Positions 1-5,918 of a stretch of DNA of 5,918 nucleotides are shown one piece after another (within the stretch, counting starts at the first letter, position 1; every line of letters begins with the position of its first letter). The stretch spans positions 1,814 through 7,731 of the forward strand of contig PKUY01000246.1 in assembly GCA_003131705.1 (NCBI GenBank). The letters run 5' to 3'. This DNA comes from Acidobacteriota bacterium (GTDB lineage: Bacteria > Acidobacteriota > Terriglobia > Acidiferrales > UBA7541). A program made the translations under genes and the position numbers. Under the pieces are notes generated by a model, which did no database searches, was not told the DNA's origin, and saw only the letters and a list, made by a program, of their open reading frames with translations.

Positions 1-733
1 GCATGATAAGAAGGCCGAAGTGTTTCATGCTGCGCTCGAAATCAGTCTCCGGTGGACGCGTAGCCAAACGCTCCGCGATTGCTCCGAAGGATGTGCGCGG
101 CCCCGTGGTGAGAATCACGACCGACGCGGTGCCGCTGACGACGGACGTGCCCATGAAAACGAGATTGGACGCATCGGCACCCGTCGAACCCGAAGATGCT
201 TCGCGTTCGGCGTGCTTTTCAACAGGCAAGGACTCGCCGGTCAGAGATGCTTGCTGAACGTACAGGTCGCGCGCCTCAAGAATCCGACCATCGGCGGGAA
301 TCAGGTCCCCCGCAGTCAAACGAACGACATCGCCAGGAACCACGATACGTCTGGTGATTTCCTGCCATGTGCCGTCGCGAAGAGCCGTGGCCGTAGGGGT
401 TACGTCCGCACGTAAACGCTTGATTGCCTGCTGCGAGCGATACGTCTGAAAAAAGTTGATCGAAATACTTAACAAGACAATTACGAGGATGATGAGAGCG
501 TCCCCAGGGTCGCCAAGGAAGAACGAAGCCAGACTCGCTACGAGGAGAATGATCACCAGGGGGTTCAAGAACAGGAGAAGCAGCTCGATGACGGCTGCAC
601 CGCGTTTGGCGGGCGCTGGTTCGTTCGGTCCGTATTGGATCAAACGCTCAGCAGCCTGGCGCGAAGAAAGGCCAGAGGCCGCGGTGGAAGCGGCCTGGGA
701 TTGCTCGCGGATGTTTGTGGGCACGGAACTCAT
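1..733 (-). CDS. mgtA: MgtA-like magnesium-translocating P-type ATPase, N-terminal part
   Basis: The first 244 residues of a P-type ATPase are present; the gene runs off the left edge. An N-terminal cation-ATPase domain (about residues 19-60) leads into hydrophobic helices at about 48-72 and 77-95. The actuator domain follows, with PGDVVRLTAGDLIPADGR at 133-150, then ARDLYVQQASLTGESLPVEK, in which TGES (165-168) is the dephosphorylation loop. The ARDL-V-QASLTGESLPVEK stretch and the DFERSMKHFGLLIM approach to the third helix resemble MgtA/MgtB (P3B) pumps more than Ca2+ or H+ pumps. Such enzymes use ATP to import Mg2+ across the inner membrane. The DKTGT phosphorylation site, nucleotide-binding domain and later helices lie outside the window, so ion specificity is unproven. 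ATG at 733-731 is the first Met after an in-frame stop upstream. No clear Shine-Dalgarno sequence precedes it. It is divergent from the sigma-54 activator. Confidence 0.9.
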   Translation of the reverse strand, partial: MSSVPTNIREQSQAASTAASGLSSRQAAERLIQYGPNEPAPAKRGAAVIELLLLFLNPLVIILLVASLASFFLGDPGDALIILVIVLLSISINFFQTYRSQQAIKRLRADVTPTATALRDGTWQEITRRIVVPGDVVRLTAGDLIPADGRILEARDLYVQQASLTGESLPVEKHAEREASSGSTGADASNLVFMGTSVVSGTASVVILTTGPRTSFGAIAERLATRPPETDFERSMKHFGLLIM

Positions 734-828
734 AAGCGATTTGTTGGGATTCGCTTTCCGCCTTCCACGATCGTTAGGCAGACCTTAACTTGCCTTAAGA
801 CTCCGCAGAATGCTAGTTTCTTTGCAGC
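734..828. promoter_or_regulatory. Divergent intergenic region between ATPase and sigma-54 activator
   Basis: These 95 bases must hold the promoters of both divergent genes unless either is leaderless from further inside. CCTTAA occurs twice with a 10-base period (783-788 and 793-798), and the same bases form an inverted repeat, CTTAA (784-788) and TTAAG (795-799). On the plus strand an extended -10-like TGCTAGTTT sits at 811-819 with a weak TTGCCT at 790-795 (18-base spacer). I found no GG-N10-GC sigma-54 promoter on either strand. The promoter call is tentative. Confidence 0.4.
783..799. repeat. CCTTAA tandem / inverted repeat, possible operator
   Basis: CCTTAA-CTTG-CCTTAA places two identical hexamers one helical turn apart. 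The overlapping CTTAA-N6-TTAAG is a perfect 5-base inverted repeat. Its position midway between two divergent genes would suit a shared operator, but the element is short and could be chance. Confidence 0.3.
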
Positions 829-3123
829 ATGGGGCAACAAGAGACGACCCAGGGATCGAAGCCGGACTTGGCCCACCACGACAGGTGGCGACTGCTGGAA
901 TCGGCTCCCGATGCCATGGTAATCGTGGATGAGGCCGGACGAATCGCGTTCGCAAATTCGCATGTCGAGCGAATGTTTGGCTATGACCCTCGCGAGCTTC
1001 TGGGTCAGCCCGTGGAAGTTCTAGCGCCCGAGGCGGTCCGCGGCGCACATGTTCGACACCGCTCAGAATACGAAGCGGCCCCTCGCACGCGCGAGATGGG
1101 CTCGAATCTCGAACTGAAAGGCCGCCGCAAGGATGGAAGCACTTTCCCCGTAGAAATCAGCTTAAGTCCTCTCGAGGAATACGGAGGCCATTTCGTCGTA
1201 AGCGCGATCCGCGACATGACAGAGCGGAGGCAAATCCACGAAGCGCTGCGATTGAGCGAAGAGCGGTTTCGGCGGCTCGTCGCGGAGGTAAAGGATTACG
1301 CGATCTTCATGCTAGATCCGGAAGGAAAAGTAAAGACCTGGAATGAAGGTGCGGAGCGAATCAAGGGGTATCGCGCCGATGAGATCATCGGCCGGCATTT
1401 TTCGTGCTTTTATGCTTCCGAGGATATTGAACGCGGAAAGCCAGACGAAGACCTCAAGATCGCCACTCGCGAAGGCCGATTGGAAGACGAAGGCTGGCGC
1501 ATTCGGAAGGACGGGTCTCGTTTCTGGTCGAGCGGGGTGATCACGACCCTGCACGACGAAAAAGGAAAGCTTCTAGGTTTCGGTAAGGTCACACGAGACA
1601 TTACCGAACGAAAACGCGTGCGCGAGGCTTTTCTGCTGGAAGTCACGAATGTTTTGCTTTCCAATCTCGACATCACGAAATTGCTTGCAGCAATCGGCTC
1701 GTGCATCGTACAGGTAAAACCTTTCGATTACGCGACTCTGTCGCTCTACGACAGTGAAACCAAGAAGCTACGGGTTCATCCCATTGGCACGGCTCCGGGC
1801 ATGCCTCCGCTGCCTATGGGGATGTTGGTCCCCATCACTGGGTCACCCGAAGGCTGGTCATACGTGTCCCGCAAACCGCTCATATTCACAGACTCATCGG
1901 AAGAGCAATTCCCATATAAGCTGCCGCAATATCTGGTGCAGGCGTCGGTCAAGGCAGGCTGCTGGATTCCACTCATCGCGCGAGAAGGGCCGCTGGGCAC
2001 GTTAAATCTATTCAGCCGGCACGCTATGGCCTTTGGGGACGAAGATCTCGACGGTCTAGTGCAAGTGGCCAGCCAGGTGGCGGTGGCGCTCGACACTGCG
2101 CTCGCATTCCAGCGAATGGCAGATTTGAATGCAAGGCTCGAAAAAGAAAGGCTTTACTTCGAAAGCGAACTGCGAACGGAGAACAAGTTCGAGGAGATTA
2201 TCGGCGAGAGCAAGCTTCTGAAGCCCGTGCTGAAGCAGATTGAAACGGTCGCGCCGACGGATTCGACAGTCTTGATCCTCGGAGAAACGGGCACGGGCAA
2301 GGAGAGGCTTGCAAGGGCAGTACACGATCTAAGCCCGCGGCGGGATAGAGCCTTTGTCAGAGTGAACTGTGCCTCGGTGCCGGCAGGATTGCTAGAGAGT
2401 GAGCTGTTTGGACATGAAAAGGGAGCGTTTACAGGAGCGATTTCGCAAAGGATCGGAAGATTCGAACTCGCGCATCAAGGCACACTCTTCCTCGACGAAG
2501 TTGGCGAGATTCCGCTGGAGTTGCAGTCAAAGCTTTTGCGGGTCTTGCAAGAGAAGCAGTTCGAGCGCGTAGGGAGCAGCCGCACACTAACTTCCGATGT
2601 GCGCATCGTGGCAGCGACGAACCGCGACCTCACGAAGCTGATGGCTACGGGACAATTCCGGAGCGATCTCTTCTACCGTCTCAGTGTTTTTCCCGTCTTA
2701 GTCCCCCCGCTGCGCGACCGACGAGAGGATATTCCTCTGCTGGTTCACTATTTCTTGTCCAAGTTCGCCAAGCGCTTGGGAAGAAGAGTTGATATCGTGT
2801 CGCCGGAAACGATGGAAGCTTTTTGCCGGTACCCGTGGCCAGGCAACGTCCGGGAACTCGAACACGTCATTGAACGGGCGGTAATTCTCTCCCCGGGGCC
2901 AGAACTACAGATTTCTCTTGTCGAACTGGCTCAGCCTGATGCAGTTGTTCCCAAGGCAGTAGCAACACTCGAAGACATCGAGCGAGAACACATCCTCCGC
3001 GTTCTGCGGGAGACCAGGGGCAAGATCGGCGGTCCAGGAGGTGCGGCGGAGCGCCTGGGTATGAACCGCACCACGCTCAATTCCCGCATGCAAAAGCTGC
3101 ATATCTCCCGAAAAGAGTTCTAA
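829..3123 (+). CDS. PAS-PAS-GAF sigma-54-dependent transcriptional activator
   Basis: This 764-residue protein is a bacterial enhancer-binding protein that would remodel sigma-54 RNA polymerase using ATP. PAS1 spans about residues 20-135, PAS2 about 145-265 and GAF about 280-428; a charged, probably coiled-coil linker (about 428-452) follows. The AAA+ core (about 455-690) is complete: Walker A GETGTGKE 485-492, GAFTGA 532-537, Walker B TLFLDE 552-557, arginine-finger region FRSDLFYRL 610-618 and sensor [11 protein letters not shown] 669-677. A Fis-type helix-turn-helix ends the protein (about 718-760; [19 protein letters not shown]). The core and the tail are FhlA-like. There is no receiver domain, so control is probably by ligand or redox sensing through PAS/GAF rather than phosphorylation. 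An in-frame TAG at 814-816 leaves ATG 829 as the only plausible start before PAS1, yet no Shine-Dalgarno is visible. The likely targets are the adjacent stress genes, by inference; I found no -24/-12 promoter nearby. The ligand is unknown. Confidence 0.95.
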   Translation: MGQQETTQGSKPDLAHHDRWRLLESAPDAMVIVDEAGRIAFANSHVERMFGYDPRELLGQPVEVLAPEAVRGAHVRHRSEYEAAPRTREMGSNLELKGRRKDGSTFPVEISLSPLEEYGGHFVVSAIRDMTERRQIHEALRLSEERFRRLVAEVKDYAIFMLDPEGKVKTWNEGAERIKGYRADEIIGRHFSCFYASEDIERGKPDEDLKIATREGRLEDEGWRIRKDGSRFWSSGVITTLHDEKGKLLGFGKVTRDITERKRVREAFLLEVTNVLLSNLDITKLLAAIGSCIVQVKPFDYATLSLYDSETKKLRVHPIGTAPGMPPLPMGMLVPITGSPEGWSYVSRKPLIFTDSSEEQFPYKLPQYLVQASVKAGCWIPLIAREGPLGTLNLFSRHAMAFGDEDLDGLVQVASQVAVALDTALAFQRMADLNARLEKERLYFESELRTENKFEEIIGESKLLKPVLKQIETVAPTDSTVLILGETGTGKERLARAVHDLSPRRDRAFVRVNCASVPAGLLESELFGHEKGAFTGAISQRIGRFELAHQGTLFLDEVGEIPLELQSKLLRVLQEKQFERVGSSRTLTSDVRIVAATNRDLTKLMATGQFRSDLFYRLSVFPVLVPPLRDRREDIPLLVHYFLSKFAKRLGRRVDIVSPETMEAFCRYPWPGNVRELEHVIERAVILSPGPELQISLVELAQPDAVVPKAVATLEDIEREHILRVLRETRGKIGGPGGAAERLGMNRTTLNSRMQKLHISRKEF

Positions 3124-3461
3124 TTTCAGCTTCTCACCTCTGGGCAATCACACTCACGTGTGACGCGCGTCACTGTACACCCCGTTCGAGTTTGACATTG
3201 TAAAACACATTGAGCGCTGGCTTCGCAGTCTTGCCTGACGTCGCTGCATGACAAGTCCTGCGGCCATCTACAAAAGCCAGGGTAAGACACAACATGAAGA
3301 AAGGGGAGCAACCAAGCCAGATAAATCAACGGCGGTACAAGTAGCGAAGGAACCGACGCCTCTAAACTCCATCTGCCCAAGGCTTCAAAAGCGCGCAGCG
3401 TTCGTGTCGAGCCGAGAGCTGCAGCATAAAACCGGAGACTCGACCGGATGAGGTGCAAGAC
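3124..3461. other. Long, mostly non-coding leader region upstream of the stress-gene run
   Basis: This 338-base gap holds no convincing gene. It begins just after the activator stop with the palindrome at 3159-3174. TTGACA at 3192-3197 looks like a -35 box but lacks a good -10 at 16-18 bases. A TGGC...TTGC pair at 3218-3233 resembles a sigma-54 promoter, but its GG-to-GC spacing is two bases too long. No T-tailed terminator hairpin follows the activator, so read-through into the downstream genes is possible. A 67-codon open frame (3248-3451) and a 16-codon one (3294-3344) exist but neither shows coding character. The region may carry the operon promoter and a long 5' leader. Confidence 0.45.
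3159..3174. promoter_or_regulatory. CRP-family-like palindromic operator candidate
   Basis: TGTGA-CGCGCG-TCACT matches 9 of 10 fixed positions of the CRP half-site pattern TGTGA-N6-TCACA. Its core, GTGACGCGCGTCAC at 3160-3173, is a perfect 14-base palindrome. It lies 35 bases after the activator stop codon and upstream of the plus-strand stress genes, a suitable place for a regulator of the downstream unit. No T-run follows, so it is not a typical intrinsic terminator. Which protein binds it, if any, is unknown. Confidence 0.4.
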
Positions 3462-3614
3462 ATGCCGAAAAAGAAGACAAAACACGCGAAGCGAGTGCGC
3501 ACACGAGCAGTTGCCAAAAAGGCCAGCCGGAAGCGGAGGCGCACGGCGCGGCGCCCATCTGAGGCTGTAATCCACCAGAACATACTTACGGATGAAACGC
3601 TCGCCTATCTCTAG
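3462..3614 (+). CDS. Small Lys/Arg-rich protein, 50 residues, function unknown
   Basis: ATG at 3462 is preceded by AGGTG (3451-3455) at a 6-base spacing, and the frame ends at TAG 3612-3614. The product is strongly two-part. Residues 1-31 contain 17 lysines and arginines (MPKKKTKHAKRVRTR at the start, RKRRRTARR at the end of the basic half). Residues 32-50 are neutral to acidic (SEAVIHQNILTDETLAYL). There is no signal peptide, membrane helix or cysteine. Such a basic head suggests binding to nucleic acid or the ribosome, like small histone-H1-like tails, but I recognise no family. It lies 53 bases upstream of the CBS gene in the same direction and is probably co-transcribed. The short length leaves real doubt; the ribosome-binding site and abrupt composition change are the main support. 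Confidence 0.5.
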   Translation: MPKKKTKHAKRVRTRAVAKKASRKRRRTARRPSEAVIHQNILTDETLAYL

Positions 3615-3627
3615 TTTCAAAGTGCGA

Positions 3628-3640
3628 CGGGCAGAGCCCG
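3628..3640 (+). other. Short GC hairpin before the CBS gene
   Basis: CGGGC-AGA-GCCCG forms a perfect 5-base-pair stem with a 3-base loop, between the small basic gene and the CBS gene's ribosome-binding site. It has no T-tail, so it is not an intrinsic terminator. It might stabilise or tune the downstream message, or it may be incidental. Confidence 0.2.
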
Positions 3641-3667
3641 GATCGCCAACAGGAAAGGAGAAGCACC

Positions 3668-4156
3668 ATGAAAGTACAAGACGCCATGATGCGAACGCCC
3701 GTCCATTGCAGTCCAGAAACAAACCTTGGTTCCGCGATTGAACTGTTATGGGAACGCAATTGCGGCATCCTTCCGATCGTCGATGCCAAGAAAAAAGTGA
3801 TTGGAATAGTGACTGACCGCGATCTGTGTGTGGCTCTGGGAACTCGGAATCGACTTCCGGGGGAGATCACGGTAGGAGAGGTTGCGAACGGGCAGGTCTA
3901 CTCGTGCCGGGGACAGGATGATATTCACACGGCGCTGCGAACTATGGCAAACAAGCGAGTACGCCGGCTGCCCGTCGTGAGTCAAGAAGGAGTGCTCGAG
4001 GGCATTCTGTCTATGGATAACATAGTTCTTCACACAGAATCCTCGGGCTTGGGCCATAAAGCAGAGCTATCCGATGAGGATGTCGTGGGGACGCTGCGTC
4101 AGATCTACGGGCCGCTGGTTCCACAGGTAGTGGAAGCCCGCACTGCTCGAGCGTGA
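3668..4156 (+). CDS. Two-CBS-domain protein (Hrp1-like)
   Basis: The 162-residue cytoplasmic protein is essentially one CBS pair (Bateman module). CBS1 covers about residues 1-60, opening with MKVQDAMMRTPVHCSP and including GILPIVDAKKKVIGIVTDRDL (33-53). CBS2 covers about 69-125, with MANKRVRRLPVV and GILSMDNIV (112-120). A 37-residue tail (about 126-162) has no recognised domain. CBS pairs commonly bind AMP, ATP or related adenosyl ligands and report energy state; stand-alone pairs of this size include the hypoxia-induced Hrp1 of mycobacteria. There is no attached enzyme or channel, so the partner is unknown. The start is firm: AAGGAG at 3655-3660, 7 bases before ATG. It precedes the phosphoribosyltransferase by 43 bases, consistent with an operon. 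Confidence 0.93.
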   Translation: MKVQDAMMRTPVHCSPETNLGSAIELLWERNCGILPIVDAKKKVIGIVTDRDLCVALGTRNRLPGEITVGEVANGQVYSCRGQDDIHTALRTMANKRVRRLPVVSQEGVLEGILSMDNIVLHTESSGLGHKAELSDEDVVGTLRQIYGPLVPQVVEARTARA

Positions 4157-4173
4157 AGCGAAATAACGAACTG

Positions 4174-4184
4174 TTGACAGAGAG
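4174..4184 (+). repeat. TTGACAGAGAG leader motif, copy 1
   Basis: This 11-mer lies in the 43-base gap before the phosphoribosyltransferase, just upstream of its ribosome-binding site. A copy differing at one base occurs at 4876-4886 before the next gene. It contains a perfect TTGACA, but a -10 box at the right distance is absent, so it is not a convincing promoter. Confidence 0.3.
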
Positions 4185-4188
4185 CGAC

Positions 4189-4202
4189 GGGAGCCGCACG
4201 TG
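4189..4202 (+). promoter_or_regulatory. Ribosome-binding site that fixes a GTG start
   Basis: GGGAG at 4189-4193 lies 6 bases before GTG 4200-4202. This supports GTG as the start of the phosphoribosyltransferase; translation from it begins MSEKLHDRKEAG, matching the usual N-terminus of the family, which has the form F.DR.EAG..LA..L. Confidence 0.7.
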
Positions 4203-4865
4203 AGCGAAAAGCTACACGACCGGAAAGAGGCAGGGCGATTGCTCGCCCAGCGGCTCTCAGCGCTCGAACGAAATCCTGACGTGGTCGTGCTGGGTTTGCC
4301 GAGGGGCGGTGTGCCCGTCGCGTGTGGAATTGCAACCGCCCTTCAATTGTCCCTGGACGTATTCCTGGTGCGAAAACTGGGCGTGCCCGGATATGAAGAG
4401 TTCGCAATGGGAGCGATCGCGAGCGGTGGCATCGAAATCGTAAATCCGGACGTCGTCGAAGAGTTTCACCTTTCCCCAAAGGATGTCGAGAGGGTCGTCA
4501 GCAAAGAGATGTTGGAGCTGCGACGGCGGGAGACCGTGTTCCGTGGCGCTCGGCCAATCCTTAACCTTAACCGTCGCACCGCAGTCCTGGTTGACGACGG
4601 CATAGCCACGGGTTCGACGATGCGGGCGGCGATTGAAGGAGTCAAGAGGCTAGGAGCCGCCCGCATCATCGTTGCTGCCGGCGTCGCTCCGCTTTCAACC
4701 TGTTTGATCCTACGTGCAGAAGTGCACGACGTGGTTTGTCTTCTAACGCCACGAGATTTCCGGGCGGTGGGCGTTTTCTACGAGGAGTTCCCGGAACTTA
4801 GTGACCAGGATGTTTGCAGCGTGCTCGAAGACGCTTGGAGAACGGGTGCGCGTATCGCGGCATAG
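4200..4865 (+). CDS. Stand-alone type I phosphoribosyltransferase
   Basis: This 221-residue protein has the type I phosphoribosyltransferase fold. The diagnostic PRPP-binding loop is VLVDDGIATGSTM (129-141), with the two acidic residues D132-D133 and the TGST turn. GLPRGGVPVA (32-41) and VRKLGVPGYEEFAMGAIASGG (57-77) are the N-terminal family signatures. The C-terminus, VGVFYEEFPELSDQDV (190-205), matches the Y-(E/D)-(D/E)-F-...-S/T-D-(E/Q)-(D/E)-V ending of the stress-associated subfamily that includes mycobacterial Rv0571c. The length is normal. These enzymes are expected to transfer ribose-5-phosphate from PRPP to, or from, a base; the acceptor is not established for this subfamily and cannot be read from the sequence. 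It is cytoplasmic. It sits between the CBS gene (43-base gap) and the baeRF gene (30-base gap), which suggests co-expression in a stress unit. Confidence 0.93.
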   Translation: MSEKLHDRKEAGRLLAQRLSALERNPDVVVLGLPRGGVPVACGIATALQLSLDVFLVRKLGVPGYEEFAMGAIASGGIEIVNPDVVEEFHLSPKDVERVVSKEMLELRRRETVFRGARPILNLNRRTAVLVDDGIATGSTMRAAIEGVKRLGAARIIVAAGVAPLSTCLILRAEVHDVVCLLTPRDFRAVGVFYEEFPELSDQDVCSVLEDAWRTGARIAA

Positions 4866-4875
4866 CGCCTGACTT

Positions 4876-4886
4876 TTGACAGAAAG
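4876..4886 (+). repeat. TTGACAGAAAG leader motif, copy 2
   Basis: This matches the copy at 4174-4184 at 10 of 11 positions and likewise sits directly upstream of a ribosome-binding site (AGGG at 4888-4891) in the next intergenic gap. It could be a duplicated leader segment, a shared RNA element, or coincidence. Confidence 0.3.
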
Positions 4887-4895
4887 TAGGGACCG

Positions 4896-5918
4896 ATGGC
4901 AGCCGATGTTCGTGGGAATAGCGCAATAACTAAGGAAAGTAACGAAGCTGAGTATGCCGACCTGACAGCTCAGCATGTGCAGCCGTGTATTTCGATTTAC
5001 ACGAGTGAGTGTTCTGGCAGGGATGGCGAGAGGCAGTGCTTGCCACGGCTTAACAGGCTGCTCCGGACCGCGGAATCGAGAGTCCAGGATACTTCGATGA
5101 CAATCGAAGAGGCAGAAGGTCTCTTGACGTCGAACTGGCGCCTGGTGGAGGAAAGCGGGGCTTCTCATCTCGGCGGGCCAGGTCTCGCAGTTTTCATGAG
5201 CAAGGATTTCTTTGGTTATCGGCGTTTGACAGCGCCTGTTGCCAGCCAGATTGCGGTCGGACATGAATTCCTGGTGCGGCCGCTATTGCCTCTTGTCCCA
5301 CCAGAAGATCATTTCTTCGTTCTAGCGCTGAGCCAGAACCATGTGAGGTTGTTTGAAGGCTCACGTATCGGAATCCGTGAGCGAACCATGCATGAGGTTC
5401 CCGGAAACCTTCGCGAAGATCTCGAAGGGTTGCATTTTGAGCGGGAATATCAAATGCATACGGCTTCCTCACCGGCTGCCCACCAGAAGGGTGCCGTCTT
5501 TCATGGTCCTAGCATCGGCCATAAAGACAGGCTCATACATTTTTTCCGTGACGTCGATCGCGGTGTTGCCGATTCACTCAAGGGTCATCAGGGGCCGCTG
5601 ATTTTGGCAGCGGTTGGTTACCTCTTTCCGATCTACAGGGAGGCCAACACTTATCCCCATCTGCTTGACGAAACAATCGATGGCAACCCGGACCTTCTAT
5701 CGCCGAATGCACTTCACGATGCTGCGTGGAAAATATTCGAGGAGCAAGTATCGAAGGCGAGCGACCGCGCGTTTGCGGTGTACAAAGAACACATCAACAC
5801 TCAACTGACGTCCGGCAATCTGCGGGAGATTCTGGTCGCGGCCGAGCGCGGTGTCGTCCGATTCTTGTTCGTGCCGTCGAACGGCGAGAGGTGGGGCTCG
5901 CTTGTTCCGCCGCAGACG
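4896..5918 (+). CDS. baeRF-family (eRF1/Pelota-like) protein, candidate ribosome hibernation factor, 3' truncated by window
   Basis: The 341 visible residues match the bacterial archaeo-eukaryotic release factor superfamily, most like baeRF family 3. Landmarks are QPCISIYTS (29-37), GLAVFMS (96-102), VRPLLPLVPPEDHFFVLALSQNHVRLFEGSR (127-157), DVDRGVADSLKG (219-230), ILAAVGYLFPIYREANTYPHLL (236-257), GNPDLLSPNALHDAAW (263-278) and the start of the L7Ae-like last domain, AERGVVRFLFVPSNGERWGS (316-335). I estimate that only a few tens of C-terminal residues are missing. No GGQ tripeptide, the peptide-releasing motif of eRF1, is present in the visible part. Relatives in the superfamily, Balon and mycobacterial Rv2629, bind the ribosomal A site during dormancy, so a hibernation or rescue role on the ribosome is plausible but inferred. 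ATG 4896 is preceded by AGGG 4 bases upstream and lies 30 bases after the phosphoribosyltransferase stop. Confidence 0.85.
   Translation, partial: MAADVRGNSAITKESNEAEYADLTAQHVQPCISIYTSECSGRDGERQCLPRLNRLLRTAESRVQDTSMTIEEAEGLLTSNWRLVEESGASHLGGPGLAVFMSKDFFGYRRLTAPVASQIAVGHEFLVRPLLPLVPPEDHFFVLALSQNHVRLFEGSRIGIRERTMHEVPGNLREDLEGLHFEREYQMHTASSPAAHQKGAVFHGPSIGHKDRLIHFFRDVDRGVADSLKGHQGPLILAAVGYLFPIYREANTYPHLLDETIDGNPDLLSPNALHDAAWKIFEEQVSKASDRAFAVYKEHINTQLTSGNLREILVAAERGVVRFLFVPSNGERWGSLVPPQT

Noticed and set aside
3160..3173. Palindrome as an intrinsic terminator of the activator gene
   Set aside because: No T-run follows on either strand, and the stem would have little or no loop; an operator is more likely.
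3192..3197. Perfect TTGACA -35 box
   Set aside because: No acceptable -10 hexamer lies 16-18 bases downstream.
3218..3233. TGGC...TTGC pair resembling a sigma-54 -24/-12 promoter
   Set aside because: Twelve bases separate GG from GC where ten are required; sigma-54 is strict about this spacing.
3294..3344. 16-codon frame beginning MKKGEQ with AGGG 11 bases upstream
   Set aside because: The spacing is long, the peptide is very short and there is no attenuator-like codon run, so a leader peptide is not supported.
3248..3451. 67-codon plus-strand open frame before the small basic gene
   Set aside because: No ribosome-binding site before its ATG, no recognisable motif and ordinary random-like composition; its stop overlaps the region just before the next gene's ribosome-binding site. 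It could be a real small gene but I cannot support it.
3126..3722. 198-codon minus-strand open frame opposite the leader region and the CBS gene start
   Set aside because: It is rich in Arg, Cys and Leu without domain character, runs antisense into the well-supported CBS gene and covers its ribosome-binding site; it looks like an antisense shadow.
4743..5264. 173-codon minus-strand open frame over the phosphoribosyltransferase end and baeRF start
   Set aside because: It lies antisense to two well-supported genes and shows no family features.

Overview
The window reads as part of a moderately GC-rich chromosome from a free-living Gram-negative-type bacterium. The style of the sigma-54 regulator (PAS-PAS-GAF-AAA+-Fis) and of the stress genes resembles Acidobacteriota (Terriglobia) or deltaproteobacterial relatives. 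This taxonomic call is an inference from remembered family resemblance, not from a search. I see no rRNA, tRNA, insertion sequence, CRISPR array or phage signature.

Layout, left to right. (1) Positions 1-733, minus strand: the first 244 residues of a P-type cation ATPase of the MgtA type, whose catalytic core lies beyond the left edge. (2) Positions 734-828: a 95-base divergent intergenic region with a small CCTTAA repeat. (3) Positions 829-3123, plus strand: a complete 764-residue sigma-54 activator with two PAS domains, one GAF domain, an intact AAA+ core with GAFTGA, and a Fis-type helix-turn-helix. (4) Positions 3124-3461: a mostly non-coding stretch with a strong palindrome resembling a CRP-family site. 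(5) Positions 3462-3614: a probable 50-residue, very basic small protein. (6) Positions 3668-4156: a two-CBS-domain protein. (7) Positions 4200-4865: a stand-alone type I phosphoribosyltransferase with a GTG start. (8) Positions 4896-5918: the first 341 residues of a bacterial archaeo-eukaryotic release factor-like (baeRF) protein, cut by the right edge.

How they may work together. The plus-strand genes from 3462 onward are closely spaced (53, 43 and 30 bases apart) and look like one transcription unit downstream of a sensory sigma-54 activator. A P-type ATPase, a CBS-pair protein, this kind of phosphoribosyltransferase and an eRF1/Pelota-like protein are all also represented in the Mycobacterium tuberculosis DosR dormancy regulon (CtpF, Hrp1/Rv2626c, Rv0571c, Rv2629). 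The most interesting reading is therefore a dormancy or energy-limitation module: adenylate sensing by CBS, nucleotide handling by the phosphoribosyltransferase, ion homeostasis by the ATPase, and ribosome protection by a Balon/Rv2629-like factor, with a different type of master regulator. This functional linkage is an inference from gene content and order.
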